Positions 23,031-35,600 of a stretch of DNA of 64,000 bases are shown here, one piece after another (positions within the stretch are counted from its first letter, which is position 1; each line of letters begins with the position of its first letter). Position numbers and translations under genes: made by a program. The stretch is from positions 3,348,001-3,412,000 of the forward strand of contig JAULSU010000005.1 in NCBI GenBank assembly GCA_030512335.1, in the 5' to 3' direction. This stretch comes from Immersiella caudata (Eukaryota > Ascomycota > Sordariomycetes > Sordariales > Lasiosphaeriaceae). A model generated the notes under the pieces. That model did not search any database and was not told the DNA's origin. It was given only the letters and a program-made list of their open reading frames with translations.

Positions 23031-26000
23031 TTTCCCAAGCATCGACTCCGTCTCTGGCATTCTTTCCATTCTCTTTGTCTTTTGGAAAAGTTAGCGAGCG
23101 TCTGCCCGACTCGGAAATGAGCGGCATCTGTTTTTTTCCAGGTTTCGGGGTACATGGACATTGGAGGAGCCTCTCATCCGGCTCCCAGGGATTCGCACAT
23201 TCACATTTCCCGGCGTTCAATTGCGGGTGTTTCTTACGATGGGGAAATGGGAACATGGAATGCAAGAGCTGGGAAAAGGAAAATAGAAGACAACTTCTGT
23301 CGGCGTTGGGAAAACTTTAGGGGGCCGCACAGCACAGCATGGATTCCTCTTTTTACTAAATTATCTCGTTATTTTGACTCTGGATCATTTTGGTTTCAAC
23401 TCATTGATTCAGGGCAGCGGCCTCTTTTTCGTGTGCTTTCTTCTGGCAGGGCTGACGCCGGGTCAAAGGGTGTCTGGATGGGTTCCCCTTTTCTTCACGC
23501 CGTGTGGGAACGCCACCAAAAGTTTTTGTCTGAGAATTTCTCTCCAGTACGTGAATAAAAACTCTCTCCTACATTCTCCACCTCCATACTACTTTTTTTA
23601 ATTACCTCTATCTCTAGCTGTTTAAAATTAGCATGTGGGTGATGCTCGAGAAACCTGTGTCGTGCTGTCTTCCCCTTCCGGACTCCCTTGTACGATGATG
23701 GCTCAGAAGGCGAAGCGGGTCCTCTCCAGTTAGATTTCCAGATCAAATGGCGCACAGCATATACCCCCCGCGTGGCAGCCTCGCGTGTTTCTCTCGCTCT
23801 GGACTGATTGTTGCGGTGAGTGTGTGTGTCTGAGAGACTGTAACCTCTCGTGCTCGCCGCGACACAGAACGGCCATCGGGCCGCTGCGTTCGTTTCGTTC
23901 AACCAAGGACAATAACATGCTTACCTGCCTAGGTAGGTGGCTTGTTTGTTTCTCCTTTCGGTCAGCATGTCGGTCGTCCATCCGTCGTCAGTCGTCAGTC
24001 GTCAGTCGTCAGTATGCATGGCATGCAAGGCGGTCAACCCCGCTCCCTGCTCCCTGCTCCCTGTCCCGGGTAGCCCGGCAATAGGGGGGGCCAGCCATCC
24101 TTCTAGACAACGGTGGCACAGGTGAGCTATTGCGTCAGATCTGCCTTGGTGATCACACTACGCCGTCTACCGCGGCAGCCGAAAGTTGGAAGGGCCAAGG
24201 CGGGAGAGGCAAAATAGGCGCATGTTTTTGACTGCTTCTCCCAAGAGGGGGCTTTGATGGTGACATGGGGGAAGGAAAGGTACGTAGATACGTAACCTGA
24301 GAAGGACTTTAGGGAAAGCTGGGTTGGTTTAGGGTTACGTCTTCCCGTCCGCCTTTACCTTAGTCAATCCCACGCAGGTGGGATTTGGGCGGATGAGATA
24401 CATACTGAGGAAAGATGATGAGGGTGGGTAAGGTAGCATCACAGCTTGAGGCGCTTGGTTCCCGTCGGACCCATGGGGCTGGATGGACCGCTGAGGCTTG
24501 CTCGCGGAGACGACGGGTTCTTTTCGGAGCGGGGGGGTTTCGGTGGTACGACATGGTCGTGGGGAGACGAGGCAAACAAACATGTTCGGACGCACCCGAG
24601 GGGAGGGGGTAGGTGTTTTGCCTTGCCAGATGGCTGTGGCTGGGCTGAGGAGGTGTTGGCGAGTGTGAGTGGTGGGATTCTGGATGAGGAGAGGAGGGGA
24701 AGGAAACCTCACGAGATGAGCTGAGGTTTGTTCCCCCGCCTCCTTTTCGGCCGCGTCAAAGGTTGGGAGGTTGGCGTGATATGGGTGGACGAGAGGCAGG
24801 TAGCCGGACAGCGCCCGAGTCGGCGCGTGAAAGATTGAGGGTTGGATTTGGATCCATCTCATGTATCTCGTACGCGTTTGAATGCTCAGATCGGTACCTC
24901 TCCCAACCCCGTGGCCGCTGCAATGCACGCGAGCACGGGTGCATTGCTTGACGCTCCCGGGCGAAAAAGGAAAGAGCATCGCAGCAGGACCTTGCAGGCC
25001 CATTGCTGGTCCCCGTTGAGCAGAATCAGCAGCAGCATGTAGCGTGCCTCGCGCGGCAGCACGGGCTTGTCATTTCTGAGATCCGAGGTATATCGGTATG
25101 CTCTGTGTCATTGAATTAGCTTTTGGGGTAACCTTTCAGCAGGCTTGGGATGCGGTGATAGAGGCGGCTGGCCGATCAACAAACCAGAGCGAGGTGATAG
25201 ATGGGGCATCTGGCGTAGGCAGGGCTTGCGTGGGGGCAGGAACGGCACTCAGAGACATATGGCGGTGAAGAGGAGGCTCTTTCCTGCAGGATATGTGAGT
25301 AAGTGGGAGGAGGAAGAAGATACGGAAGGAGTGATGGGCAGGAAAGAGGCCACCCAAGGTGGGACAAGCCGCCGCCGACTGGTTCTTTGCCTTTCCCTCC
25401 AGCCTGGATTTCTTATCTGTACTACCAATATCGCCATCTGTGTTGCCTGTGTGTCTGAGTCAGGGCAACACCGGAGGTGGAAGACAACCCGATTCACAAA
25501 GCGAGAAATTCTTTCTTGGGAGGTTGATGAGGTGAGGTTGAGGTTCGTGGTGGAGGAGGTGCTGCGGCAGGCTATGATTGGGTCGTTGGGGTCGTCGGGC
25601 TCGACTGCCGGCGTCTGGGCGCTGGGCGCGCGTGTGCTCGCGCAATGGAGTCGTTGGGCTCCAGCGTTTCCTTTCTTTTTTCTCTTTTAAGTCTTAGTCA
25701 TGGTCATCGATTTCTTCAACTTCCATCTGCCTCATGCATCCCGCCGCAACGCTTCTGGGATGGAGATGCACGGGAATCCACGCCAATGCCACGCCATACC
25801 CCCACGGGGTCCAAAAAAAAAAAGCTCGACACCCACGGCGGGGGGAGGAGGAAAACTCTGACATCGGGATCTCAGCTCAGTAGCGGGCGATGGGTGACGG
25901 GAAGACGGCTGGAGCCGCGCCGGGACCGCGCCGGCAAACGGCCGCGAAAGAGAGCTGCAGCAGAAACAACATTCCCCCTGCATCTCCCCACTCTTTTGCT

Positions 26001-26542
26001 GCCCTGACCTGGCCTCAGCGGCCGCGACCACTGGACACAGCATGGAGAATGACCTTCCCGGTTCGCTGGCGTCATGGTCATTCTCGCCGTCGAGCGTCTA
26101 CACGGGCAACGGTAACAATAACCGCTGGCCGCGTCTATGCCACACATCGACCGCGCATCTCTCTCGTATCGGTTCTTTTTTCTCCGGCTCTTGTGTTCTC
26201 CGACCCTTGCCATGGCCACGAGAACTCTTTGTTGCGAATAGAAGGCGGATGGAAGATTACTTGTGCTCAGAGGCCACAAAGTTGGTGAAATCGTTACAGC
26301 TCATGTTGTTCGGGGGCGTGGACGGAGGCGTGCAAGGACAACCACGCCCACCATTTACTCTCCGACGAGATGCAACCGCCGATTCGATTTGCCATGCCCG
26401 ATAAAATGCCAGAGGGAGCCGGCCTCCCCCCGTTTTACTCGCCCAACTTCTGGCGCTTGGCGGTGTAGCTGCAGCTCCAGCTCGCATTTTTCTTATGCCC
26501 GACACTCTACTGCTACTGCACGGCCAACTCTCGGTGGCCAAG
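23031..26542. other. Gene-free stretch between aldolase and tyrosinase
   Basis: Apart from the heptamer arrays I see pyrimidine-rich and G-rich tracts and a palindromic CCTAGG core (CTGCCTAGGTAGGT near 23926). Open frames such as minus 24335-25003 lack any domain or splice support. The end holds the tyrosinase promoter. Confidence 0.55.
23984..24063. repeat. Two adjacent heptamer tandem arrays
   Basis: GTCGTCA is repeated four times plus two bases at 23984-24013, and CTCCCTG is repeated three times at 24043-24063. Both have 7-bp units. They lie in a gene-free stretch. Confidence 0.9.
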
Positions 26543-28651
26543 ATGGGAAGAGTTGCTGCAGTTCTTGCCTGCTACGTTGGCGCGGCTCTGATACGCCAGA
26601 CGACAGCTCAGCCAACCCCTATTCCGGTCGTCGGCGTCAAGACCGGAATCGACCCAAAAACGGGGCACCGACCTGCGAGGCAGAACATTCACGATCTCTA
26701 CGTGTTGGGGGGGCCGCACTGGTAAGGCCGGATACATCTGACACAGAAGTCTGACATATGGGATGGTTATCTGATTTAGGCCTTGTCACCCTTCCAGGGA
26801 TCTCTACGTACTCGCCCTGTCAGCGCTCCAGGAGGTCAACGAAACCGACCCGCTGTCGTACTTCTCAATAGCAGGTAAACATGACGAACAAGATTCCCCA
26901 ACTGGCTAGTCCTTGCTCTGACCGCTCGACAGGCATCCATGGTGTACCGTACAGTGCGTGGAACGGAGTAGGCCATGTTCCAGGAGATCTAAACTACACT
27001 GGCTTTTGCCCTCATGGTGTACAGTACCTTCAGGACAACCCAAATAGAATCTCAGGCTTATGCAACCGCTCCAGGAGCTGCTGTTCCCGACTTGGCACCG
27101 AGCATATCTTGCATTGTTCGAGGTGTGTCATCTCCGAGGAGGGCATTGTACTCTGAAGTATCCCCTATCTGACGCTTAACCAGCAAACACTCGTCTCCCA
27201 TGCCGTGAGAATAGCGGATCAATATCTTCCAATCCAGTATCCTACCTACAAGGGCGCGGCACAGACTCTGAGGATCCCATTCTGGGATTGGGGTTTGCAA
27301 CCCAGACTGCCAACCGCGGTTACGTTTAAAAATATTACTGTGAACGGACCAACAGGGCCTCTCACTATCCGAAACCCGCTATACAGCTACCGTTTTCAAC
27401 CGTTGTCGATTGTGTCAGAGTTTGGTTTCGACCACGCGGAAACGGTTGGATGTGGTCGAGCAGGAAGCAATAACGTTACCGAGTCTGACGAGTCGATGGA
27501 CAGTATTGCAAGAGATCTCTCGAGTCAGGTAGTGCGTACTCGATCCTTGTTACAGTAACACCAGGCTTGTCGTTTGGCAGTAATTGACGAAAGCCAGTAT
27601 GACGTCTTCATCAGGGCATCGAAGTTCGAGATCATGGCATACCAACACAAAGGAGGTCCCAGTTTCGAGAACCCTCATAACACCGTCCACAACAGTGCCG
27701 GCTGTGGGAATACTTTTGCTGGACTTGCTTGGTCGGCTTTTGACCCGTTGTTGTAAGAAATACGATATTCCCTGAGCCTAATGGGAAAACGCTAAGTTCT
27801 CCATCAGTATGCTTCATCACGCCAATGTTGACAGATACTTTGCAATGTGGCAAGCTATCAACTACCAGCACCAGATGTTCAACAGCGTCGATACAACTCA
27901 CGGCCTGCTCGGCACAATCGCAGGCTCCAACGTTACGGTCAACACCCCGCTGAAACCGTTTTACAACCAAAGCTTAACCCTCCACACAAGCGGCTCAGTC
28001 ACAGGAATCCGAGAGTTTGGCTATACCTACCCTGAAATCGACGACTGGAGCAAGGAACCGGAAGAGTTGGCAAACTACGTGCGCGCTCAAGTGAACAGTC
28101 TCTACGATAGATCAACCGATATCAGTCCCTCCCGTCGACGATCCCTCCGGAAAGGACCAGGATACGCAGGACCGGCACCAGGTCAAAGACGCTACTATGG
28201 CGCTGAGATTCAGGTGGATAGATGCGAAGTTCCGCTTCCGTGTACGCTAAACCTGATGTTGAACGGCTCGGTCGTCGGTCGCGTGGCGTTACTTACCATG
28301 CCTCGCACTGGGACGGCGTCGGGCAATATTGCGCTCAGAGATCTGAAGGGTGGAAACCAAGGCATTGACGGAATGGGCCCTGATGAGGCGGTCAAGTATC
28401 TGAGTGAGAACATTGAGATTGAGTTGCGATTGGTATGTTCACGCTATCACTTGACCGAGTGGAGGGCTGATGATAACTAACGAGGCTCCATGCAGCCTAA
28501 CAATACGGTAGTTCAAATCGACAACGCTCCAAGCTTGAAGCTGGAGATACAGGATATGACCTACACAGCTCCCGTCAGCAACTCTTCGTTCCCTTGTCTT
28601 GGGACGGCTAGGAGGTGGCCTGTTCCTATGCGGAGGTTCAAGGGGAACTAG
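26543..28651 (+). CDS. Secreted tyrosinase / polyphenol oxidase
   Basis: Eight exons: 26543-26721, 26798-26874, 26933-27018, 27075-27122, 27184-27535, 27581-27752, 27808-28432 and 28496-28651, giving 564 aa. Signal peptide MGRVAAVLACYVGAALIRQ then mature TTAQPTPIPVVGVKTG. Type-3 copper site A: IHGVPYSAWNG, the CPHG histidine, and FPTWHRAYLALFEQ. Site B: ENPHNTVHNSAGC and MLHHANVDRYFAMW. RIPFWDWG lies between them. A C-terminal tyrosinase domain follows (YYGAEIQVDR..., SGNIALRDLKGG). The enzyme oxidises phenols to quinones, for example in melanin or phenolic metabolism. Most junctions are firm; the fifth intron (27536-27580, C|GTACTC...CAG, 45 nt) has a weak donor and is the least certain. A further-upstream in-frame ATG at 26495 would disturb the signal peptide. 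Confidence 0.85.
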
Positions 28652-29905
28652 AATTAGTCCCATCGGAGGGATAAGACAGGGAGTATCTGCTTTGGTTGAC
28701 TCAGATTGGACTGAGAGTTTTGTCACAGGTCGGGGGTGATGGTTGACACAGCAGACCTGTTGGTACCAGATTGAGATGACGGGACGATGATGTTTGGGCG
28801 TTTGTTGTTTTATCTAATTACCTTGGTTTCCAGCAAACTATTCGTCGATTTAGGGTTATAAAATAAGGATGTGGCTCATTTCTTTGTTGAGACAGGGTAG
28901 ACTCAAGTCCGAATCTCTTTTGCTCTGAGCCTAAATGTGACGCTGTTGCTGTCTTTTTATTCACATTTGGTGGGAACACTGGCTGCACTCCTATGACATG
29001 GGAGATGTGGCGTCAGACTTGGACCGTCTCCGGGAGACTTGAACGCTGTCAAGATGGGCGGGGTCGATGGCTGGGTCTAATTTTTATTTGCACACGTGTT
29101 AGCAACTTAAATTTAAAAGTGTGACTGAATATGTGAAGGCCATCGGGTTGAGAAGCACATCATTGTCTGGATCGAGTTGGTAACGGAGCACGGCCAATAG
29201 CCACAGTGACGATGGATGTTTGAGCTTCTCCCTCAGATGATAACATCGGCTCGGTAACAAATGGACAAGACAGTTGATTCAACAGTACATAAATAGACAT
29301 TAAGCAGCGATCTGGTGGATTAAACTATGGAAATGAGCCATTCCGTTTGTGCTTTGCTGTTACCTATACTCTCCCAAAGTCTACTACAGGTGTCGATGAT
29401 TCATGAACCGTCCATCAGCGAGGAAGAAGGATAGATGCCAACCCAAAGTTGTCTGAGTTGAGAAGACACGTACGGCCGAACCATTGTGAGTCAATGGCCT
29501 GCAAAGTCTATCTGGCTTGAACTCACGAAGAATAGGATTTCGGCAATCCACTGACAAAGTTCGGTTAACACTCAAATTCAAAATTCGCAACCACAATGCC
29601 AACCGAGCCAGTGCCAACAATGCTATTCACTCACTGCTCTATTCAACTAGGCTGACAATAGCATTTTCTTCAACTCTATCAAAAGGCTTCAACAACTGAC
29701 TTTTCACTCCAGAGTTAGTTGAGGTGATTCGCAGCAGCCTGCCTCCCTGAAATCCAGGTATGTAACAACGCTTCCCCTTCAGCACTTTGCAGTCTTCTCT
29801 CCTTCCAATCACAAACCATTTCAACCTTAAGTCACCTCGATACTTGAACTTGCCTCTCTATATTTGAACACTCCTGGCAACCATTCCCTTGCCAACCCAA
29901 CCCAA
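28652..29905. other. Gene-free stretch downstream of tyrosinase
   Basis: Somewhat AT-richer than its surroundings (28.8-29.7 kb). No coding region recognised. The last part is the leader of the next gene. Confidence 0.55.
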
Positions 29906-29960
29906 CACCACCACCACCACCACCACCACCACCACCACCACCACCACCACCACCACCACC

Positions 29961-29992
<32 letters not shown>

Positions 29993-29995
29993 CAA
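29906..29995 (+). repeat. Compound microsatellite (CAC)23(CAA)7
   Basis: Twenty-three CAC units (29906-29974) run directly into seven CAA units (29975-29995). The tract lies 39 bp upstream of the ATG at 30035, in the presumed 5' leader. An in-frame reading would give 23 His and 7 Gln but has no ATG upstream. Confidence 0.9.
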
Positions 29996-30034
29996 ACACT
30001 CTTCTCCCCCACATCACAGCTCGCCGACACCAAG

Positions 30035-30640
30035 ATGTCCGCCAGCAGCACCACCTCCGACCCTGCCATGAAGCAGACCCCGGCCTCTCGCACCTTCCCG
30101 GAGGAGTCCCCCCTTTTCGCTTCGCGGCTGCTCCCCTGGGCGCTCGGCACCCTGCCAGCCCACCCCAAGTTCGCCGCCCTCACCAACACCACCGCCGACA
30201 ATAACAACGCTGCCACCCGCAGCAAGCGTCGCCGTGAGGATACCACTTCAGAGGACTCCGGCAGCAGCACCGACAACATCAGCGCTGCCCCCCTTCCCCA
30301 GCGTCGCCGCCGCGAGGACTCCCGCGCCAGCCGCAACAGCAATGCCGACCCCTGCACGGCCTCCAGCTCAAACTCTGAATCCAGCACCGAGCCCGGGAGC
30401 GACACCGATTCCGGCTACGACAGCGACACCGGCTCGGCGGAGAAGAAGGAGAAGAGGCTCCGGACTAAGGCCATCAGGTGGATGGAGAGGAGGTACGCCT
30501 CGGTGCCGGCCGGGACAACGGTACGGGCACCGGTTTGGTACCGGAAGGACCGGCGGCACTCTAGTCGGCCGCATGGCTGGAAGAAGGACGAGAGAACTAG
30601 GAGGATCAGGCCAAGGATTGCGCTGGATGATTTGGAGTGA
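30035..30640 (+). CDS. Small basic, Ser-rich hypothetical protein
   Basis: Single exon, 201 aa, ATG 30035 (CAAGATGTCC), the first ATG in this frame. The N-terminal half is Ser/Thr/Pro-rich with two basic clusters (RSKRRRED and QRRRRED) that could be nuclear signals. Next comes an acidic Ser-rich linker (SNSESSTEPGSDTDSGYDSD), and then a basic C-terminal block from about residue 150 (RLRTKAIRWMERRYASVPAG, YRKDRRHSSRPHGWKKDE). The C-terminal block is the part most likely to be conserved. No domain recognised and no function is proposed. A long minus-strand frame across 30368-31432 is its shadow. Confidence 0.6.
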   Translation: MSASSTTSDPAMKQTPASRTFPEESPLFASRLLPWALGTLPAHPKFAALTNTTADNNNAATRSKRRREDTTSEDSGSSTDNISAAPLPQRRRREDSRASRNSNADPCTASSSNSESSTEPGSDTDSGYDSDTGSAEKKEKRLRTKAIRWMERRYASVPAGTTVRAPVWYRKDRRHSSRPHGWKKDERTRRIRPRIALDDLE

Positions 30641-32679
30641 GGAGGTGAATGGGAAGGGGGACTGGGATGGGCATGACGACGATGGGCACGAATGAGAAAG
30701 GGTATGACGATGACGACGATGGACATGATGAATGAGAGTTGCATTGATTGCGAGGGTCTGCTCGAAGCGTGTTTTTCTGGGATGGAACACCCACTGGGAT
30801 GAATCATGGCGTTGTGTTCTGTTTGTTTGGGTTGGGAGCATAGCGAAAGGGGTAGTAGCATGGAAGCACCCTATTGTTTGATTGGGCTGTAATTGAGAGA
30901 CTGGTCTGGAACGAATGGAATGACGAAGGCGTCTTGAGCTGACTTCAACAACCCCAATTCCCTCAACCTCGCGTTGACCTGTCCGATTCCGATGTGTGAC
31001 AATTTGGTGCGTGTTTTGATGTCGTGAGAAAGGCTTCACCAACGGGTTGGTGCTGTCGCGGCCCTGACAGCTGATGGGATGAGGTCGAAATGGGCAAGCT
31101 TGGCACTCTCGTCGAAAACACTCGTTGACGATGATCCTATGGAAGACTGTCGGTGAAATGTTGTGAGGCGCTTCATTGCCAAAGTGGCGGCGTGTCTCGG
31201 CTGGATGTGTGCATTGAGATTGAGGGCAAACGGCCTCGCTCAGAAACCACGTATCACCAAAGGTTGCCCACTTCAACCGGACAGCTACCTCCTGATGACG
31301 CGTGACCCACAGGGCTCCTAACCTTTCAGGATCCAGGTCAGCTATCAAGTTTTGCGGTGTGATAAGTCGTCGTGAGTCCGCAGCTTCGGGGCATCGGCTG
31401 ACTGCGTTGCCAACGATCACAGGCCCTGGCAACCGGCTTCCGGAAACAAGAGTGGAGGGGACGGGGGGCGGGGGAAGCGATCTGTGAGAGAATGGGTGTT
31501 CGTCTGTTTGCTTTCTTCCAACGTCTCAGATTTGTAGTACAATTGTTTGCGTTTTCGCATCGATTGGGCTGCCTGATCAAGCCCGATAGCATCTCCCCGC
31601 AAAGTAGGTGGGGGTATAGTGGGGTATCCATCACAGCTCGTTTGCCCCGCAATCTGGAAGTGCAGCATGTCCCAAAGCCCCTGGGTTTTTGCTCTGTGAG
31701 AAAAGACTTGTGTCGGTCTGCGAAGGAGCGCATCTCCGTCCCACGACCTGGTGCTTGGGTTCCTTTCACGTACCGAGATCGACCCTTGCCAAGGAAGCCT
31801 TGTCAGGGGGGAAGCTCCCATTCGCATTTCGACATTTGCAGCCGCTCGCAACGGCGCCAGACTCCCGTGACACCGTGGAGACCTGGAGGGCCGCCGCTTT
31901 TTTTCAGCTGCTTTCCGTCTCATCATTTTCGATATCCTACGGGAGGCCTACAACCTTTGCGGTTGCATCATACACAGGCAAGGCTTGACCAATGGTTGAT
32001 GTTTACTCCGTTTATCGTCCGCCAAAGGGAAATCGAGTCACTGCCCAAAAGCTACCTGACGAGGCTCAAGAATGTTTGCGCGATGCTCTGAGCGCGCCTC
32101 CTCTCCATAATAATACTCAGGTTTCCAGACCTTTGCGTTCTCTTTTCTCTTTCCTTCAGCTCTCAACTCCTCCCGATCACGCTAATCCCAACCGGAAGTT
32201 GGGGTACTTTCTATTTCAAGGGAACCCCTTCACCTTCCTCACCCCACGGCATCTACAACCTTCTTTTCTCAAGTTTCACCTGCACACGAGCTCATCCCAG
32301 CTGCCACCCCTCTCCGGGTAGTTGAGCTCCTGTCGTTGCGTCATATCCCCAACGTCGGATCACAACCACACAAAGCAACTGCACTACACGTTGCACCTTC
32401 CTTAGAAATTACTCTGTCTACCAGCATTCTATCTGGTCCCCTCAGCGTCACAGGCATTGCTTTCTTCCGGCAGTTCAAACGCCCACCGAATCCTCAAACT
32501 TCTTCCTACCACCCATCTTCCTCGCTGCACCTCTGATCCATCATTCTAGATTCATCTTTAAATCCCTAGATGCAATACCTCTTCACCTGATCCCAACTAC
32601 CACACTTGCCCTCTCGACCATGCGGCCGAATCGTTGATCCACCCCATGCTCTTCACCCACACCCGATTGTCAAACAATC
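30641..32679. other. Gene-free stretch and long leader of the Argonaute gene
   Basis: No open frame with motifs. From about 32.1 kb the plus strand is strongly pyrimidine-rich (CTTCCTC-type runs), as in fungal promoters and 5' UTRs. Confidence 0.55.
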
Positions 32680-35600
32680 ATGGCTGATCGCGGCCGAGGT
32701 GGAGGCGGAGGTCGTGGTCGTGGTTACGGCGGCGGCGGCAGCGGAGGCTACCAAGGCGGTCGTGGCAGTGGCGGAGGCTACCAAGGCGGCAACAACCCAG
32801 GCGGCGGTCGTGGAGGCGGTGGAGGCTACCAAGGCGGAGGTGGGAACTTCCAAGGCGGGCGTGGCGGCGGCGGAGGTTTTCGTGGCGGAGGAGGTGCTCA
32901 TGGTGGAGGTGGCAGTCGTGCAAGCCAATATCCCGGCGCATTTTTCTCGTGAGTTGATCCTGAACTCCCTCTTCGACAAGAAGCTAACGTTCCATTGGGC
33001 CACCTACTGGCATTCCGCAGCCAGACGACCGGGTTGCTACCCTTGAAAACCAATGGATCGCGACACAGGGCGGCCAGCTACCTGCTCAGTTGACAGCCCA
33101 GATGGGCAAGATGAAGATTTCTGGCTCAGGGTCCGGTTCCGCTATATCCATCAATAGCGACAAACTCCCTATCCGACCCGCCTTCGGCAGCAAAGGGCAG
33201 GCGGTTCACCTTTGGGCCAACTACTTTGCACTGAATGTCAACCCAAAACCGCTATGGAAGTACACGGTGAACGTCTCCAAGGTCGACAAAGAAAGGTCTA
33301 AGACCAAGGAGAAAAGGAGTGATGAGCCTGAAGTTCGGGGCAGGAAGCTCTTTAAAATCATTGACCTCGCCTTGAAGAGCTTTGGCCCGAATGTCACGCT
33401 GGCATCCGAGTTCAAACAGCAGGTCGTATCCCTTGAGAAGCTAAAGCTTCCGGAGGGCAATGAGATTGTGGTGGAGCTGGCGGACACCTCTCGCCCGGAG
33501 AAGTGGGTTGTCAAGTTCCACGACCCGGAGAATGGGCATCCTGATATCGACGCTCTTCTGAAATACTTGAAGACCATGAAGGACGTGGGCAACGAGGAAC
33601 AATTTCCAAAGTTTGCCAGCGAAATCGATGCGCTGAACATTATCCTTGGCCACACGCCTAGAGTCGACTCGAATTCTGCGTCGATTGGATCGTCCCGTTT
33701 CTTTGCTACCGATGCGGCGCGGATCGACTCTGCCGCGCAGAAGCAAGGCAGCGTTGTTGAGATTCTACGTGGTTACTTCCAGAGCATCCGTCCTGCCACT
33801 GGACGACTGCTTCTCAACGCAAACGTCACACACGGTGTGTTCCGTCGCCCCGGAAATCTTGGGCAAATTCTCCAAGATTTCGGCCTTGCCTGGATCCACC
33901 AAGTCCCAAGCGCTGAGCAAGATCAAGCTGCTAGAATTCGGCAGTACAATGCGCAGCTAAAGAATTTCACCAAATTCCTCAGCCTCGTTCGTGTCCAAGT
34001 CACGATACCTGCGCATGGGAAGAAGCCGAAGCAAGTGGCTATCAAGACAGCCATCGGTTTCTGCACTGACCGAGACGGCCGCGACAAAGCCGGAAAGCCC
34101 ATTCAAGGCGGCGAGCGTCCCCCTAGATTTCAACCCTGCCCCGAGCACTTCATGTATCGGGGCCCTTCCATGGCCAGGTTCTACTTTGGCAGGCCGACGC
34201 CAAAGGATCCCGCAGCGGCTGTACCGCCTCCGCCCGCCCCCCTACAGTACGACACCGAGGTCACGATACAAGCATACTATAGGGCCAAGTATAGCTTCCA
34301 AGTCAATGTTGGTCTCCCACTCGTCAACGTGGGCAGGCGAGAACGGCCAGTCTACGTCCCCGCCGAGTTGGTGGAGATTCTGCCTGGTCAGGCCTTCAAG
34401 ACACGGCTGACGCCCAGCGAGCAAGACAGCATGATCACGTTTGCTTGCCGTGCGGCTCCGGATAATGCACAATCGGTGACGACGAAAGCGAGAGAGGTTC
34501 TGCATTTGAACAACAACCCTCTTCTCGCCCGCTTCGGCATCACTGTCGACAAAAGCCTCATCACTGTTGTGGGCAGAGAGCTACCGCCGCCGACTCTTGC
34601 ACACACTGGCGCCGGTGGCACAACCGTGCCAACAACCCCTTCCGGCGGCGGCTGGCTGATGAGGGACGTCAAGATCGCGCAAGCGGGTCGAAGAATTTCG
34701 AAATGGAATTACCTCTACTTCACCCAAACAGTCCCCCGAGACAACGCCATGGCGTTTGTCGGGTTTATGTCCAGAAACATGGGCATTGGCATCGAGGCGA
34801 ATCCGATGATCGCGGCTGGTCTGCGCGCTGCGAACTCGGAGTCGGGTGTCAAGACGGCAATGAATCACTTGGCCAAGTCAGGCGCCCAGCTCGTGATTGT
34901 GTATCTCCCGGACAAGGACGCCACAAGATACAACATCATCAAGGAGCAGGGCGATTGCGCCCTGGGCATCCACACTGTCTGCATCACGGACAAGACCTTC
35001 GAGAAAAGGGGTCAGGCTGGCTACTGGGCCAACGTGGCCCTCAAGGTTAACTTGAAATTTGGTGGTGCCAACCACAAGATCTACAACGACACGACCTTGA
35101 TCGGCAAAGGCAAGACGATGGTGGTGGGCTACGACGTGACGCATCCAACAAACCTTACCCCAGGTGCCAGCGACAATGGGCCCAGTATCGCAGGCCTGGT
35201 GGCGAGCATCAACAAAGACCTGTCGCAGTGGCCGGGCAAGGTTTGGGGTATGAAGTCCAACACGGAGATGCTTGACGCAACCTTAAAGGAAGCTATCAAG
35301 GAACGACTTCGCTTGTGGCAAAAGCAGCCAGCAAACGCGAAGGCGTTACCGGCCAACATCATCATCTTCCGCGATGGTGTCTCAGAGGGCCAGTTCCAGC
35401 TGGTTCTCGACAAAGAGCTGCCCGAGATCCGCGACGCTTGCGCCGACGTGTATCCGCCCACGATCCCAAAGCCTCGGATCACGTTGGTGGTTTCCGTGAA
35501 GCGACACCAGACTCGATTTTATCCAACGGATGGCGCACACGCCACCAAATCAAAGAGTCCGAAGGAGGGCACGGTTGTCGACCGCGGCGTCACAAGTGTC

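Noticed and set aside
29864..30034. N-terminal poly-His/poly-Gln extension of the 30.0 kb protein
   Set aside because: It would start at TTG; the first ATG in frame lies after the repeat, so the tract is more likely 5' leader.
30368..31432. 354-codon minus-strand frame
   Set aside because: Overlaps the 30.0 kb gene in antisense and extends into non-coding DNA; Pro/His/Arg-rich composition without a domain.
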